Below, piece after piece: positions 25,287-33,438 of a stretch of 33,524 nt of DNA (positions are counted from its first letter, which is position 1; each line of letters starts with the position of its first letter). Source of the DNA: Candidatus Zipacnadia bacterium (GTDB lineage Bacteria > Armatimonadota > Zipacnadia > Zipacnadales > UBA5352). The position numbers and the translations under genes were made by a program. The notes below the pieces were generated by a model, which had not been told where the DNA came from, made no database searches, and was given only the letters and a program-made list of their open reading frames with translations. The DNA lies in NCBI GenBank assembly GCA_029821635.1, contig JALGSW010000038.1, forward strand, positions 1-33,524, written 5' to 3'.

Positions 25287-25834
25287 ACTGCGACGAGCTG
25301 GCGAGACGCCTGGACGACTACCTCGACGGTGAGCTCGGCGCCACGGCCACTCATGAGCTGCACACACACCTCGACACCTGCGCCGACTGCCGCGCACAGT
25401 TCGGGCCGCTGCTGCGGGCCGTGGAGGGCCTGAGCGCCCTGCCCGAGCTGCGCGCGCCGGCGGGACTGATCGAGGGCGTGATGGTGCGCCTGCCCGAGCG
25501 CGCGACGCGGCACGAGGCGCTGCCCGCCGGCGCCGGCTGGGCGCTGGGAATCGCCGGAGCAGCCGCGACCGCGCTGATCGCCGTCGCGACGCTGTGGCTC
25601 GCGCAGGGCATCGCGCTGAGTTGGGGCGAGCTGGCACGGGGGCTCGCGCTCGGCGGGCAGTCGATCGCGAACTCGCTCGGGGTCGCGCTGAACGTCGCGG
25701 GGACGGTCGCCGCGACGGCCGGCGAGCCGCTGGCGATGGCACTGCTGGTGAACGTGGCGCTGCTCGGGGCAGCGGCGGTCGTGGTCATGGGCTGGCGCCG
25801 GCTGACGCCGGCAACGACACAGGTCATAGCGTAG
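25283..25834 (+). CDS. Zinc-finger anti-sigma factor
   Basis: 183 aa, ATG 25283 overlapping the sigma stop (ATGA). The N-terminal zf-HC2 domain shows CDELARRLDDYLDGEL and then HLDTCADCRAQF, giving the H-x3-C-x2-C zinc motif (H29, C33, C36). Hydrophobic helices at about 84-108 and 143-172 place it in the membrane. It holds the ECF sigma inactive until a signal; the window does not show which signal. Next gene starts 27 bp later. Confidence 0.9.
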   Translation: MNCDELARRLDDYLDGELGATATHELHTHLDTCADCRAQFGPLLRAVEGLSALPELRAPAGLIEGVMVRLPERATRHEALPAGAGWALGIAGAAATALIAVATLWLAQGIALSWGELARGLALGGQSIANSLGVALNVAGTVAATAGEPLAMALLVNVALLGAAAVVVMGWRRLTPATTQVIA

Positions 25835-25861
25835 GTTGGACAGACCAGGAGGTCGAACACG

Positions 25862-27415
25862 ATGCGCTCGATGCACACCATGTGCTGGACGATTCCCGCG
25901 TTGCTGACGCTTGCGCTGCTGTGCGCGCTGCCCGCGAACGCGGCCGACTACGATTCAACGGTAACCGTCGCGTCCGACGAGCAGTTCGCGCTCGCGGAGG
26001 CGGAGACGATCGGCGGCTCGCTGGTGGTGACCGGCGGTGAGGCCACGGTCCTCGGGCGCGTCAAGGGCGACGCGATCGTCGTCGATGGCTCGCTGACGCT
26101 CGGCTCCACCGCGCGCCTCGATGGCTCACTACTGACGGTGCGCGGCGCTGTCAACCGCGACCCGCTCGCGCAGGTCGTCGGCGAGCAGCGCTCGCTGACC
26201 GCCGCGGAGTTCGCAAAGCTGATGGCGCGCGCCACGGCCGAGCCTGAGGCCGAGGTTCCCGCCGCTGAGGCCGCGGATGACGCCGACGAAGAGGCTGAGC
26301 AGGCCGCTGAGGAGGCTGAGCAGGCCGCTGAGGAGGCCGACGCCACCCACGAGGAGCATGAGGACCGCGCGGGCTTCGGCGAGACGATCACGATCCCGGC
26401 GGATGAGGTGCGCGTGGGCGACGTCGCGAGCTTCGGCGGCCCGATCATCATCGACGGTACGGTGCGCGGTGACGTCGCGAGCTTCGCGGGCTCTGTCACC
26501 GTGCGCGGGACGGTCGAGGGGGACATCGCGACCTTCGGCGGCACAGTGGACCTCGAGGACGGCAGCCGCGTGACGGGCGACATCGCCACCTTCGGCGCGC
26601 CTGTCAACACGGCGCCCGGCGCGGTGCACGAGGGCAAAGCCGCGGGCTTCGGCGAGGGCCTGTCGCGCTGGGCCTCATCGGCGAAGGAGCCCGTGGGCGG
26701 CGGCGGCTGGATCGTCGGCACAATCCTGGGCCTGCTGGTCGCACTGCTGATCGCGGCGGTCTTCCCGAACTCCACGCGCACGATCGCCGACGGCATCGTC
26801 GAGCAGCCCGGATCGGCCGCTGCGCACGGCGCGCTCACGCTGCTGCTGATCGCCCCGATCTGCGTCCTGCTGGCGATCACCTGCATCGGCCTGCTGCTCG
26901 TCCCGGTGGTGATCATCGGCACGATCGTCGCGGCCATCATGGGCACCGTCGGCATCAACCTGATCCTCGGGCGCGCGATCTCGGGGCGCCTGAACTGGTC
27001 GGTGGCCTCGTTGCTCGGCCTGGTGACGATCGGCGTCATCGCCCTGCAGATCGTGGAGCTGACTCGCTTCGTGCCGGACCTCGGCATCATCAACGTCCTT
27101 GTGACGCTCGCGGTCCTGCTCTTCGCGATCGGCGGCGCGCTGATGACCGGCTTCGGCACCACCCCCGACGGCACGTGGATCACGAGGCGCTTCAGTCGCC
27201 GGCGGCCGCCCGAGCCCGTCGAGGCCGCCCCTGGCGAGCCAACCGTGGACGTGCCCCCCCCCGGCGAGGAGCCGGAGGTCGCCGCTGAGCTTGCGGAGCC
27301 GCCTGCCGAGCCGATGGCCGAGCCACCCGCCGCGCCCCATCCGGGCCATTGGGCTCCGCCCCCCGAGCCCGAAGCGGACGAGCCGGGCTCTGACGAGCTC
27401 CCGCCCATCGACTGA
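25862..27415 (+). CDS. Bactofilin/polymer-forming-like exported membrane protein
   Basis: 517 aa, with a GGAGG ahead of ATG 25862 (a second ATG, 25871, is also possible) and a signal peptide ending near LPANAADY. The N-terminal part (30-105) and the part from about 180 to 265 are beta-solenoid-like (GGSLVVTGGEATVLGRVKGDAIVVDG; VRGDVASFAGSVTVRGTVEGDIATFGG), as in bactofilins. Between them lies an acidic Ala/Glu stretch containing two EEAEQAA units. About four membrane helices follow (290-435) and then a Pro/Glu-rich tail. Being third after sigma and anti-sigma, it may be part of the same regulon and sense or shape the envelope. Function is inference. Confidence 0.75.
   Translation: MRSMHTMCWTIPALLTLALLCALPANAADYDSTVTVASDEQFALAEAETIGGSLVVTGGEATVLGRVKGDAIVVDGSLTLGSTARLDGSLLTVRGAVNRDPLAQVVGEQRSLTAAEFAKLMARATAEPEAEVPAAEAADDADEEAEQAAEEAEQAAEEADATHEEHEDRAGFGETITIPADEVRVGDVASFGGPIIIDGTVRGDVASFAGSVTVRGTVEGDIATFGGTVDLEDGSRVTGDIATFGAPVNTAPGAVHEGKAAGFGEGLSRWASSAKEPVGGGGWIVGTILGLLVALLIAAVFPNSTRTIADGIVEQPGSAAAHGALTLLLIAPICVLLAITCIGLLLVPVVIIGTIVAAIMGTVGINLILGRAISGRLNWSVASLLGLVTIGVIALQIVELTRFVPDLGIINVLVTLAVLLFAIGGALMTGFGTTPDGTWITRRFSRRRPPEPVEAAPGEPTVDVPPPGEEPEVAAELAEPPAEPMAEPPAAPHPGHWAPPPEPEADEPGSDELPPID
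26291..26332 (+). repeat. 21-bp tandem duplication in the bactofilin-like gene
   Basis: Two perfect copies of gaggctgagcaggccgctga plus g (21 bp each), followed by a partial third. They encode two identical EAEQAAE heptads, consistent with an expandable coiled-coil-like linker. Confidence 0.85.
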
Positions 27416-27430
27416 CGCGCGCGTTCGTGA

Positions 27431-27480
27431 GACGCGCCGTGGCGGCGCCGGCGACGAACCTGCCGGCGCCGCCGCGCGTC
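27431..27480 (+). terminator. Long GC-rich hairpin after the bactofilin-like gene
   Basis: The inner stem ggcggcgccggc/gccggcgccgcc (12 bp, 9-nt loop) is extended by gacgcgc/gcgcgtc with a 3-nt bulge, about 16 nt past the stop. It is very stable but lacks a T run. It may end or attenuate the sigma-operon transcript before the S55 gene. Confidence 0.5.
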
Positions 27481-27575
27481 TGTACGCAGGATTCGCGCGC
27501 TGCTGCCGCGAAAGGAGACGAACTCCGAGCCCGAGCACGGCCGGGCCGGCGCCTCATCCGCGGAGGAGAGAGCTC

Positions 27576-30500
27576 ATGCGTCTGACCGCCACGTTCATCG
27601 GCCTGCTGGTCCTCACGCCCATCTTCGCGTCCGCGGCCGGCGAGCTGCCGCAGTTCGACCCGGAAACGATGATGCGCTCGTCAGAGCTCGCGCGCGGCAT
27701 GACCGGCTACGGCCTGACCGTCTTCCAGGGCGCAGAGATCACGCGCTTCGACGTTGAGATCCTCGGCGTGCTGTCGAAGGCGAACCTTGGCGAGGACCTG
27801 GTCCTCATCGAGGTCACCTCCGGCCCGGTCGTCGAGCGCGAGTCGGGCATCATCGGCGGAATGAGCGGCAGCCCCGTCTACGTCGGCGGCAGGCTCATCG
27901 GCGCGATCGCCTACGGCTGGGGCTTCCTCCATGAGGCCATCGGCGGCGTCACGCCGATCGAGGCGATGCTCACGCCCTACGCAACGAAGCAGGCGCGCCT
28001 GCCCGACGACCATCCCGCCCGCGGCGTGATGCTGGATGGACGTTGGATTGAGGAGGCGCGTATCGCGGCCTCCGGCCCGGCCTTCGCCGATGACTCGACT
28101 ATCATGATGACCCCCGTCAGCCCGATCATCAGCGTGGCCGGGATGGAGGAGCAGGGGATGAAGCGGCTCGAGGCGATCTTCGGGCCGCACGGCCTGCAGA
28201 CCATGCCCGGCCCCGGCCGCCTCGACAATGGCATGGACGTGCAGCTCGAGCCGGGATCCGCCATCGGCGTGAAGCTCATGGACGGCGACTTCGACGTCTC
28301 CGCCATCGGCACCGTCACCTGGCGCAGCGGCGATCACGTGCTCGCATTCGGCCATCCGCTGATGGAGATCGGCCCGGTGAACATCCCCGTGACCACCGCC
28401 TGGGTGCTCGACTTCCTGCCCTCGATGCAGCGCTCCAACAAGCTCTCGTCGCCAATGAAGATCGTCGGCTCGCTGGTCAACGACGGTTCGTGGTCGATCG
28501 CCGCCGAGGTGGGCGGTGAGGCCCCGATGATCCCTGCCACCTTCACCGTCACCGACGAGGACAGCGGCCGCGCGAACACCTTCAACGTGCAGGTCGCCCG
28601 GCACGAGCTGCTCACCTCCGGGCTGCTCATGTCCGCGCTGGACTCGGCCCTTGCCGCGGGCGTCAACGTCGGTGGCGAGGGCATCGCCAGCCTCGACTTC
28701 AAGCTCGTGGGCGATGGCGGCACGGTCATCAGCCGGCACGACACGCTCTGGCACCCCGGGTCCCTCTACGTCGTCGGTTCCTGGGTCGATGAGGCGCTCT
28801 ACTACCTCACCGAGAATCGCTTCGACCCCCAGCAGCCTCAGTCGCTGAGCGTGTCGGTGAGCGTTCGCGATGAGGAGAAGCTGGCGGCCATCGAGCGCGT
28901 CTACACCGATCAGAGCGTCGCCCGGGCCGGTGAGGAGCTGACTGTCCACGTCGTCATGCGGCCCGACGGCGGCGAGCGTTTTGAGAAGACCGTGAGCTTC
29001 ACGATGCCCGAGGACCTGCCCAAGGGCACGCTGCGCGTCGGCGCGGCCGGGGGCGGCGACGAGTACTCCATCCGCAGCTACCTCCGCCTGCTGATGCCGC
29101 AGATCGACAGCCTCGAGGACATCGCGAAGGTCATCGAGACGATGAAGCGCTCCGACCAGCTCTACGTCGCCGTGGCCATTCCCGAGGTCGTCATCGGCTT
29201 CGAAGGTCAGGAACTGCCCGCCGCTCCCGCCAGCGCCGTCCGCATCTTCTCCGAGGACAATCGGAGCTACCTCACCGCCGGTTACACCGAGGTCAGCGGC
29301 ACCTTCGACAGCGACTACTACCTCTACGGCTGGGAGAGCCTCCGCCTGCCCACGGAGAACCAGCAGGGCGAACGCGGTAAGGTCAGGCCCAGCGACGAGT
29401 CCGATGACTACGAGGCCTCGACCACCGTCCGCGTGGGCGACCGCGCGCTGGAGAAGTTGTGGTGGGCCGCCTCCGCCATCGACGCGGACATCCGTCCATT
29501 GCAGGCCGAGGACCTGCCGGGCGCCGACCTCACGCCGGAGAAGCCCGTACTTGAGGGCGAGGCGGAAGACACCGAGGCAGTCGCGGACGATGAGGAGGAA
29601 GCCGCGGAGGACGAGAGCGAGGACGAGTCAGGCGACCACCCTGAGGCCGATGGCGAGGCGCTGGCCCGCGGCCTGCAGAGCCTCGCGCACAGCACCGGCG
29701 ATGAGTTCGAGGAGGGGAAGACCGAGGGCACGATGGTCCGCAGCGACGGCGCCGTAGTGCTCGCACCGCGCGCGCAGCTCATCGCGAAGCTCCCCGAGCC
29801 CTCCGCCTGGAGCATCGCCGCCGACGGCGACGGCGTCTGGATCGGCACCGCCAACCCCGGCCGCGTCTACCACTGGACCCCCGACTCCGAGGCGAAGGTC
29901 ATCTGCGACACCGGCTCGCTGATGGTGCTCTCGCTCCTGCCGATGGGCGATGGGACGGTCCTGGCCGGCACCGCGCCGGGTGGTCGCGTCCTTCAGATCG
30001 CCGCCGACGGCTCGATCGCGCGCGAGTGGGACCTGGACGCCGACTGGGTCTGGTCGCTCGAGCGCGACGGCGCCGGCCTGCTCGCAGGCACCGGCCCCGA
30101 CGGCGCCATCTACCGCCTCGGCGATGAGGCAACCTTCTTCACGCGCATCAGCCAGCCGCACGTCTTCGACCTGCTCTACACCGGCGAGGTGCTCTACGCC
30201 GCCGGTGGTGAAAACGAGGGCGGGGTCTTCGAGATCGGCCCGAGGGGCAGCATCCGCGACGTCTTCGGCGCCGATGAGGACTCCTGCACAGCCATCGCGC
30301 TTGCCGACGGCGGCCGGCTGATCGTCGCCACCGCCGAGGACGGGAAGATCTACGTGGTCGAGCCCAACGGCAGCCACGTCGAGGCGTACGAGGCCGATGA
30401 GAACGTGCTCGACGTGGCCTTCGCCGCCGGTCATGCCTGGGCCGCCACCACCGACGAGGGCAAGATCGTCGCGCTCGATGCCCGCAATAACACTGCGATC

Positions 30501-31565
30501 GCCCACCGGGACACCGCCAGCAATCAGTTCACGCGTATCTCAGCCGGCGAAGGCGCGGTCTACGCCGTCACCGCCAGCCCGACCCGCGTCTGGCGCCTGG
30601 ACACCGCCTCCATCACCGAGGGCACTTTCGTCTCCGAGCCGTTGGACGCCGAGCGCATGAGTCGCTGGGCTCGCATGAGCTGGGACGCGACCGTCCCCGA
30701 GGGCGCTGCGCTGGAGATCGACGCGCGCTCGGGTAACGGTGGGGTGCCCGCCGATCAGGCCTGGAGCGCCTGGACCGGCGAGCTGACCGAGTCGGGCGGG
30801 CGCATCAGCCCGCCGGACGCGCGCTACCTGCAGTACCGCCTGCGCATGGCGGGCCAACCTGCCGATGAACTCCAGGTCCGTCGCGTAGAAGTGTTGTACA
30901 TGACGCGCAACCAGAAGCCTACGCTGGAGCTCGACGACCCGGACCCCGGTGAAGCCATCCGCGCCGAATACGAACTCTCCTGGACCGCCGACGACGACGA
31001 TGACGACACGCTGCTGACGACGATCTTCCATCGCGCCGAGGGCTCGGACGAGTGGGTCGAGATCACCACGCTTGAGGACGAGGACAGCTTCGACTGGGAC
31101 ACAACCGAGATCGACGGCGGGCTCTACGACCTGCGCTTCGTCACCAGCGACGAGCCGAGCAACCCGACCGGCGCCCTGAGCGAGGAGCTGGTGGTCGAGG
31201 GCATCCTCGTGGACAACGGCTACCCGAAGCTGATCCTCGTGAGCAAGCCGCGGATCGGCCATGCGGACAGAACGCTCTCGGGCATGGCCATCGACGAACT
31301 GACCCGCATCACCTCGATCGACTGGACCTTCGCCGCGAAGGAGCTCTGGCGCACGGCGCTGCCCGATGACGGCCTGCTGGACTCGCGGCGCGAGCTGTTC
31401 CGCGTTGACCTGCCGGAACTCCCGGAGGACGAGACGTCGGTGCGGATCCGCATCCGCGACGCCGCGGGGAACGTGACCGTCGAGACGATCCCGCTGATCG
31501 AGCAGCCGCAGGAGGAGGACGCCGACACCGGCCCGCTGCAGGCCGAGGCGGGCGCGCGGGGCTGA
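27576..31565 (+). CDS. SpoIVB-like S55 peptidase fused to a beta-propeller
   Basis: 1329 aa. Start ATG 27576 with GGAGG upstream; the track start 27291 overlaps the previous gene. A signal peptide (MRLTATFIGLLVLTPIFASA) leads into an S55 peptidase region at about 35-430. That region has GMTGYGLTVFQG, the serine motif GIIGGMSGSPVY (91-102) and HVLAFGHPL (H260). A middle domain follows to about 600, then an acidic linker (about 650-710, DDEEEAAEDESEDES). A propeller-like repeat region at about 744-1010 has units such as VWIGTANPGRVYHW and LLAGTGPDGAIYRL. C-terminal Fn3/PKD-like domains include KPTLELDDPDPGEA and RIRIRDAAGNVT. It is expected outside the cytoplasmic membrane. The Ser-before-His order is the reverse of Bacillus SpoIVB. 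The target is unknown; the neighbouring anti-sigma factor is one candidate. Confidence 0.85.
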   Translation: MRLTATFIGLLVLTPIFASAAGELPQFDPETMMRSSELARGMTGYGLTVFQGAEITRFDVEILGVLSKANLGEDLVLIEVTSGPVVERESGIIGGMSGSPVYVGGRLIGAIAYGWGFLHEAIGGVTPIEAMLTPYATKQARLPDDHPARGVMLDGRWIEEARIAASGPAFADDSTIMMTPVSPIISVAGMEEQGMKRLEAIFGPHGLQTMPGPGRLDNGMDVQLEPGSAIGVKLMDGDFDVSAIGTVTWRSGDHVLAFGHPLMEIGPVNIPVTTAWVLDFLPSMQRSNKLSSPMKIVGSLVNDGSWSIAAEVGGEAPMIPATFTVTDEDSGRANTFNVQVARHELLTSGLLMSALDSALAAGVNVGGEGIASLDFKLVGDGGTVISRHDTLWHPGSLYVVGSWVDEALYYLTENRFDPQQPQSLSVSVSVRDEEKLAAIERVYTDQSVARAGEELTVHVVMRPDGGERFEKTVSFTMPEDLPKGTLRVGAAGGGDEYSIRSYLRLLMPQIDSLEDIAKVIETMKRSDQLYVAVAIPEVVIGFEGQELPAAPASAVRIFSEDNRSYLTAGYTEVSGTFDSDYYLYGWESLRLPTENQQGERGKVRPSDESDDYEASTTVRVGDRALEKLWWAASAIDADIRPLQAEDLPGADLTPEKPVLEGEAEDTEAVADDEEEAAEDESEDESGDHPEADGEALARGLQSLAHSTGDEFEEGKTEGTMVRSDGAVVLAPRAQLIAKLPEPSAWSIAADGDGVWIGTANPGRVYHWTPDSEAKVICDTGSLMVLSLLPMGDGTVLAGTAPGGRVLQIAADGSIAREWDLDADWVWSLERDGAGLLAGTGPDGAIYRLGDEATFFTRISQPHVFDLLYTGEVLYAAGGENEGGVFEIGPRGSIRDVFGADEDSCTAIALADGGRLIVATAEDGKIYVVEPNGSHVEAYEADENVLDVAFAAGHAWAATTDEGKIVALDARNNTAIAHRDTASNQFTRISAGEGAVYAVTASPTRVWRLDTASITEGTFVSEPLDAERMSRWARMSWDATVPEGAALEIDARSGNGGVPADQAWSAWTGELTESGGRISPPDARYLQYRLRMAGQPADELQVRRVEVLYMTRNQKPTLELDDPDPGEAIRAEYELSWTADDDDDDTLLTTIFHRAEGSDEWVEITTLEDEDSFDWDTTEIDGGLYDLRFVTSDEPSNPTGALSEELVVEGILVDNGYPKLILVSKPRIGHADRTLSGMAIDELTRITSIDWTFAAKELWRTALPDDGLLDSRRELFRVDLPELPEDETSVRIRIRDAAGNVTVETIPLIEQPQEEDADTGPLQAEAGARG

Positions 31566-31649
31566 CACCACCGAAGCCCGCAGGTCGTGGGAGAGGCCGA
31601 CCCCCGCGTCGGCCTGTGCCGTTGCCTTTACCGCCCGGGAGGCATGTCC

Positions 31650-32372
31650 ATGCCGAAGCAACTCCGCCCGCGCACCTTCCGCCGTGTGGACGAGCTGCTG
31701 CTGGAGAGCTACGGCCCGGTGCCGGACCACTCCGAGGGTCCGCTGAACTCGCTCATCCGCACGATCCTCTCGCAGAACACCACCGACGCAAGCTCCTTCC
31801 CGGCCTTCGAACGCCTGCGCGACCACTTCGGCGGCGACTGGGAGCTGGCGCTGGAGGCGGACCCGGACGCGTACGTGCCGCTGATCCAGGACGCGGGCCT
31901 CGCGCCGACGAAGAGTAAGCGCATCCACACGATCCTCCGCCAGCTCAAGGACGCGCGCGGCGAACTCTCGCTCGATCACGTCTGCGCGATGGATCAGGAC
32001 CGCGCCAACGACTACCTGCTGAGCTTCAAGGGCGTTGGCCCGAAGACGGCATCGATCGTGCTGCTGTTCGAGTGCGGGATGCCCTTCTTCCCGGTGGACA
32101 CACACATCCACCGCGTGACGCGGCGCCTTGGCTGGGTGGCGGAGAAGGCGACGGCGGAGCAGGCGCACGAGGTGCTGACGGATGCGATCCCGCCGGAGCT
32201 GCAGTACCGGCTGCACCTGAACCTGGTGACGCACGGCCGGCGAGCCTGCCACCCCACCCGCCCGGAGTGCCACGCCTGCCCCATCTCGCGCTTCTGCGCC
32301 GCGTACAGGGGCGGGACGGTGGAGGCGAAGAGTACACAGGACTTGCTTGACTTCTCGCCTCGAGGGAGGTAG
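31650..32372 (+). CDS. nth: Endonuclease III-family DNA glycosylase
   Basis: 240 aa. ATG 31650 lies 7 nt after GGGAGG; ATG 31644 is too close to it and the track GTG 31587 lacks one. Motifs: LIRTILSQNTTDASSFPAFERL, the helix-hairpin-helix FKGVGPKTASIVLLF with the catalytic Lys, FPVDTHIHRVTRRLG with the catalytic Asp, and the 4Fe-4S motif C-x6-C-x2-C-x5-C (CHPTRPECHACPISRFC). It removes oxidised pyrimidines and nicks abasic sites. The promoter of the following TA pair overlaps its 3' end. Confidence 0.93.
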   Translation: MPKQLRPRTFRRVDELLLESYGPVPDHSEGPLNSLIRTILSQNTTDASSFPAFERLRDHFGGDWELALEADPDAYVPLIQDAGLAPTKSKRIHTILRQLKDARGELSLDHVCAMDQDRANDYLLSFKGVGPKTASIVLLFECGMPFFPVDTHIHRVTRRLGWVAEKATAEQAHEVLTDAIPPELQYRLHLNLVTHGRRACHPTRPECHACPISRFCAAYRGGTVEAKSTQDLLDFSPRGR

Positions 32373-32375
32373 ACT
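32347..32375 (+). promoter_or_regulatory. Promoter of TA pair 3
   Basis: TTGACT (32347-32352), 17-bp spacer, TAGACT (32370-32375), overlapping the stop of nth. The spacer holds the perfect palindrome CCTCGAGG (32358-32365). Predicted start about 32382. Confidence 0.55.
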
Positions 32376-32383
32376 TCTTTCGG

Positions 32384-32396
32384 ATAATCAGATTAT
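32384..32396. promoter_or_regulatory. 13-bp palindromic operator of TA pair 3
   Basis: ATAATCAGATTAT is a perfect 6-1-6 inverted repeat and is unusually AT-rich for this genome. It lies right at the predicted transcription start of the AbrB/RelE-like pair, where antitoxin binding would block transcription. Confidence 0.6.
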
Positions 32397-32415
32397 GCGA
32401 ATAGTGGAGACTCCG

Positions 32416-32706
32416 ATGGCGATTGTCAAGGTGCGTGACAGAGCCCAGATAACGCTGCCCGCTGACATAAGGGACGAGTTGGGGATCGAGGAGGGAGACT
32501 TCCTCGAAGCAGTAGTCGAGGACCGGCGCGTTGTCCTCGTGCCGCAGAAGCTTGTTCCGAAGTTCGAGGAAGTCGAGCTTTCCGACGAGGGGGAGCGGAT
32601 GCTCGACGAGGCGGAGGCGGACGTCGCCGCCGGTCGGGTGCGCGAGTATGCGGGCGTTGAGGACCTCATAGCTGACCTGCACAACAATGCGACTGCTGGC
32701 GACTGA
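32416..32706 (+). CDS. AbrB/SpoVT-type antitoxin
   Basis: 96 aa from ATG 32416 (GGAG 6 nt upstream). ATG 32395 is an in-frame alternative, but it overlaps the palindrome. The swapped-hairpin DNA-binding domain is IVKVRDRAQITLPADIRDELGIEEGDFLEAVVEDRRVVLVP. The C-terminal acidic helix (DEGERMLDEAEADVAAGRVREY) and the end VEDLIADLHNNA are typical of toxin-binding tails. It overlaps the toxin gene by 20 nt and should autoregulate through the 13-bp palindrome. Confidence 0.88.
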   Translation: MAIVKVRDRAQITLPADIRDELGIEEGDFLEAVVEDRRVVLVPQKLVPKFEEVELSDEGERMLDEAEADVAAGRVREYAGVEDLIADLHNNATAGD

Positions 32707-32944
32707 TCGCTTCCTGCGGGACTACGCGGACCTCCCCCACGATATCCGCGAGCGCGTGGACCGCAAGCTGCGGTACCTCGCGTCCGACCTGTCCCATCCC
32801 TCTCTGCGCGTGAAGCGTGTGCGCGGTCGTGACCGGGTGTATGAGGGCAGCGTGAACATGGATTATCGCTTCCTCTTCCGCATCGACGAGGATGTCTGCG
32901 TGCTTGAGAGGATCGGGCACCACAGCATCCTTGACAAGCGTTGA
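32687..32944 (+). CDS. RelE/ParE-superfamily toxin
   Basis: 85 aa, ATG 32687 inside the antitoxin gene, with no clear ribosome binding site of its own, so translation is probably coupled. The RelE fold pattern is LLATDRFLRDYADLPHDIRERVDRKLRYLASDLSHPSLRVKRV, then VYEGSVNMDYRFLFRIDEDVCVLERIGHHSILDK. It includes the basic strand residues and the C-terminal GHHSILDK characteristic of RelE-like mRNA interferases. Confidence 0.87.
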   Translation: MRLLATDRFLRDYADLPHDIRERVDRKLRYLASDLSHPSLRVKRVRGRDRVYEGSVNMDYRFLFRIDEDVCVLERIGHHSILDKR

Positions 32945-33015
32945 GGCTGGGCGGCTCTCGGTTGATGCAGGCCGCCGCTCAGCGACACGGGATCCGATTG
33001 CCGCGAATCTCGCCC

Positions 33016-33045
33016 TTGACTCCCCTCCCCACTTTCTGCTATTGT
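33016..33045 (+). promoter_or_regulatory. Promoter of the trp operon
   Basis: TTGACT (33016-33021), 18-bp spacer, extended TGC-TATTGT (33037-33045). The predicted start is about 33052, only about 7 nt before the leader-peptide ATG. That would make the leader nearly leaderless. The 70 bp between the RelE-like gene and this promoter holds only a weak ggcggc/gccgcc repeat. Confidence 0.7.
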
Positions 33046-33058
33046 CTACCACACTACC

Positions 33059-33130
33059 ATGATTACTGACTGTTGCAGCCATTCGGTCGTTACACTCTGG
33101 GCTTGGCGCTGGCGACTGCGAGTCGCTTAG
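33059..33130 (+). CDS. trpL: trp leader peptide with three Trp codons
   Basis: A 23-codon ORF not in the track, reading MITDCCSHSVVTLW, then AWRWRLRVA and TAG. Three TGG codons stand at positions 14, 16 and 18 (TGG GCT TGG CGC TGG). Trp clustering at this density, in a short ORF between a good promoter and a terminator ahead of trpE, is the hallmark of an attenuation leader peptide. Ribosome stalling at these codons when charged tRNA-Trp is scarce would change downstream folding. No strong Shine-Dalgarno is present, consistent with a start codon near the 5' end of the transcript. Confidence 0.82.
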   Translation: MITDCCSHSVVTLWAWRWRLRVA

Positions 33131-33238
33131 CGTCTGGTTCGCGCTGCAACAAAGATCGGAAAGAACCAGGCCGCGGGTGGCTCGCATTACCCCTCGCGGC
33201 TTGATCGGTGTACCAGGAGGCCACATCCGGCGCCTCCT
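33107..33238 (+). promoter_or_regulatory. trp leader alternative hairpins
   Basis: Hairpins after or overlapping the Trp codons: gcgact/agtcgc (33112-33126) at the end of the leader ORF; ctggtt/aaccag (33134-33139 with 33164-33169); gccgcg/cgcggc (33170-33200); and aggaggc/gcctcct (33215-33238). Bases 33169-33177 (ggccgcggg) repeat exactly the 5' arm of the terminator (33277-33285). They could therefore compete for its 3' arm and act as antiterminator. Which pairings dominate needs folding. Confidence 0.6.
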
Positions 33239-33276
33239 CCATAGCGCAAAGACCCATCCGGCGCACTCCCCCCGCA

Positions 33277-33317
33277 GGCCGCGGGCTTCATCCAACTGAA
33301 GCCGCCGCGGCCTTTTT
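33277..33317 (+). terminator. trp attenuator (intrinsic terminator)
   Basis: The stem ggccgcgg+gcttca pairs with tgaagc+ccgcggcc (14 bp with a 2-nt bulge, loop tccaac) and is followed at once by TTTTT. It is the only textbook intrinsic terminator in the window. It stands 121 bp before trpE on the same strand, so it must be conditional. Confidence 0.9.
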
Positions 33318-33438
33318 CATTACCGCACCACGAAGTGACCGGCACCACCTGGTGAGAAGCTCCGAGCCCCGGCGGCGAGATGACACACTCCACCCGCGCG
33401 TCATGCGCGACTTCATCTCACTATCGGAGGTCCGGACA

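Noticed and set aside
32383-32396. GATAAT (32383) as -10 box of the AbrB/RelE pair
   Set aside because: The spacing from TTGACT (30 bp) is too long; TAGACT at 32370 fits at 17 bp, and GATAAT is part of the palindrome.
33121-33317. T-box riboswitch before trpE (GGGTGGC at 33175-33181 resembles a T-box core whose UGGC would pair with a GCCA tRNA end)
   Set aside because: The full T-box consensus (AGGGUGGNACCGCG) is not present and no Stem I motifs are visible, while a Trp-rich leader peptide fully explains the region. A covariance search for T-box would settle it.
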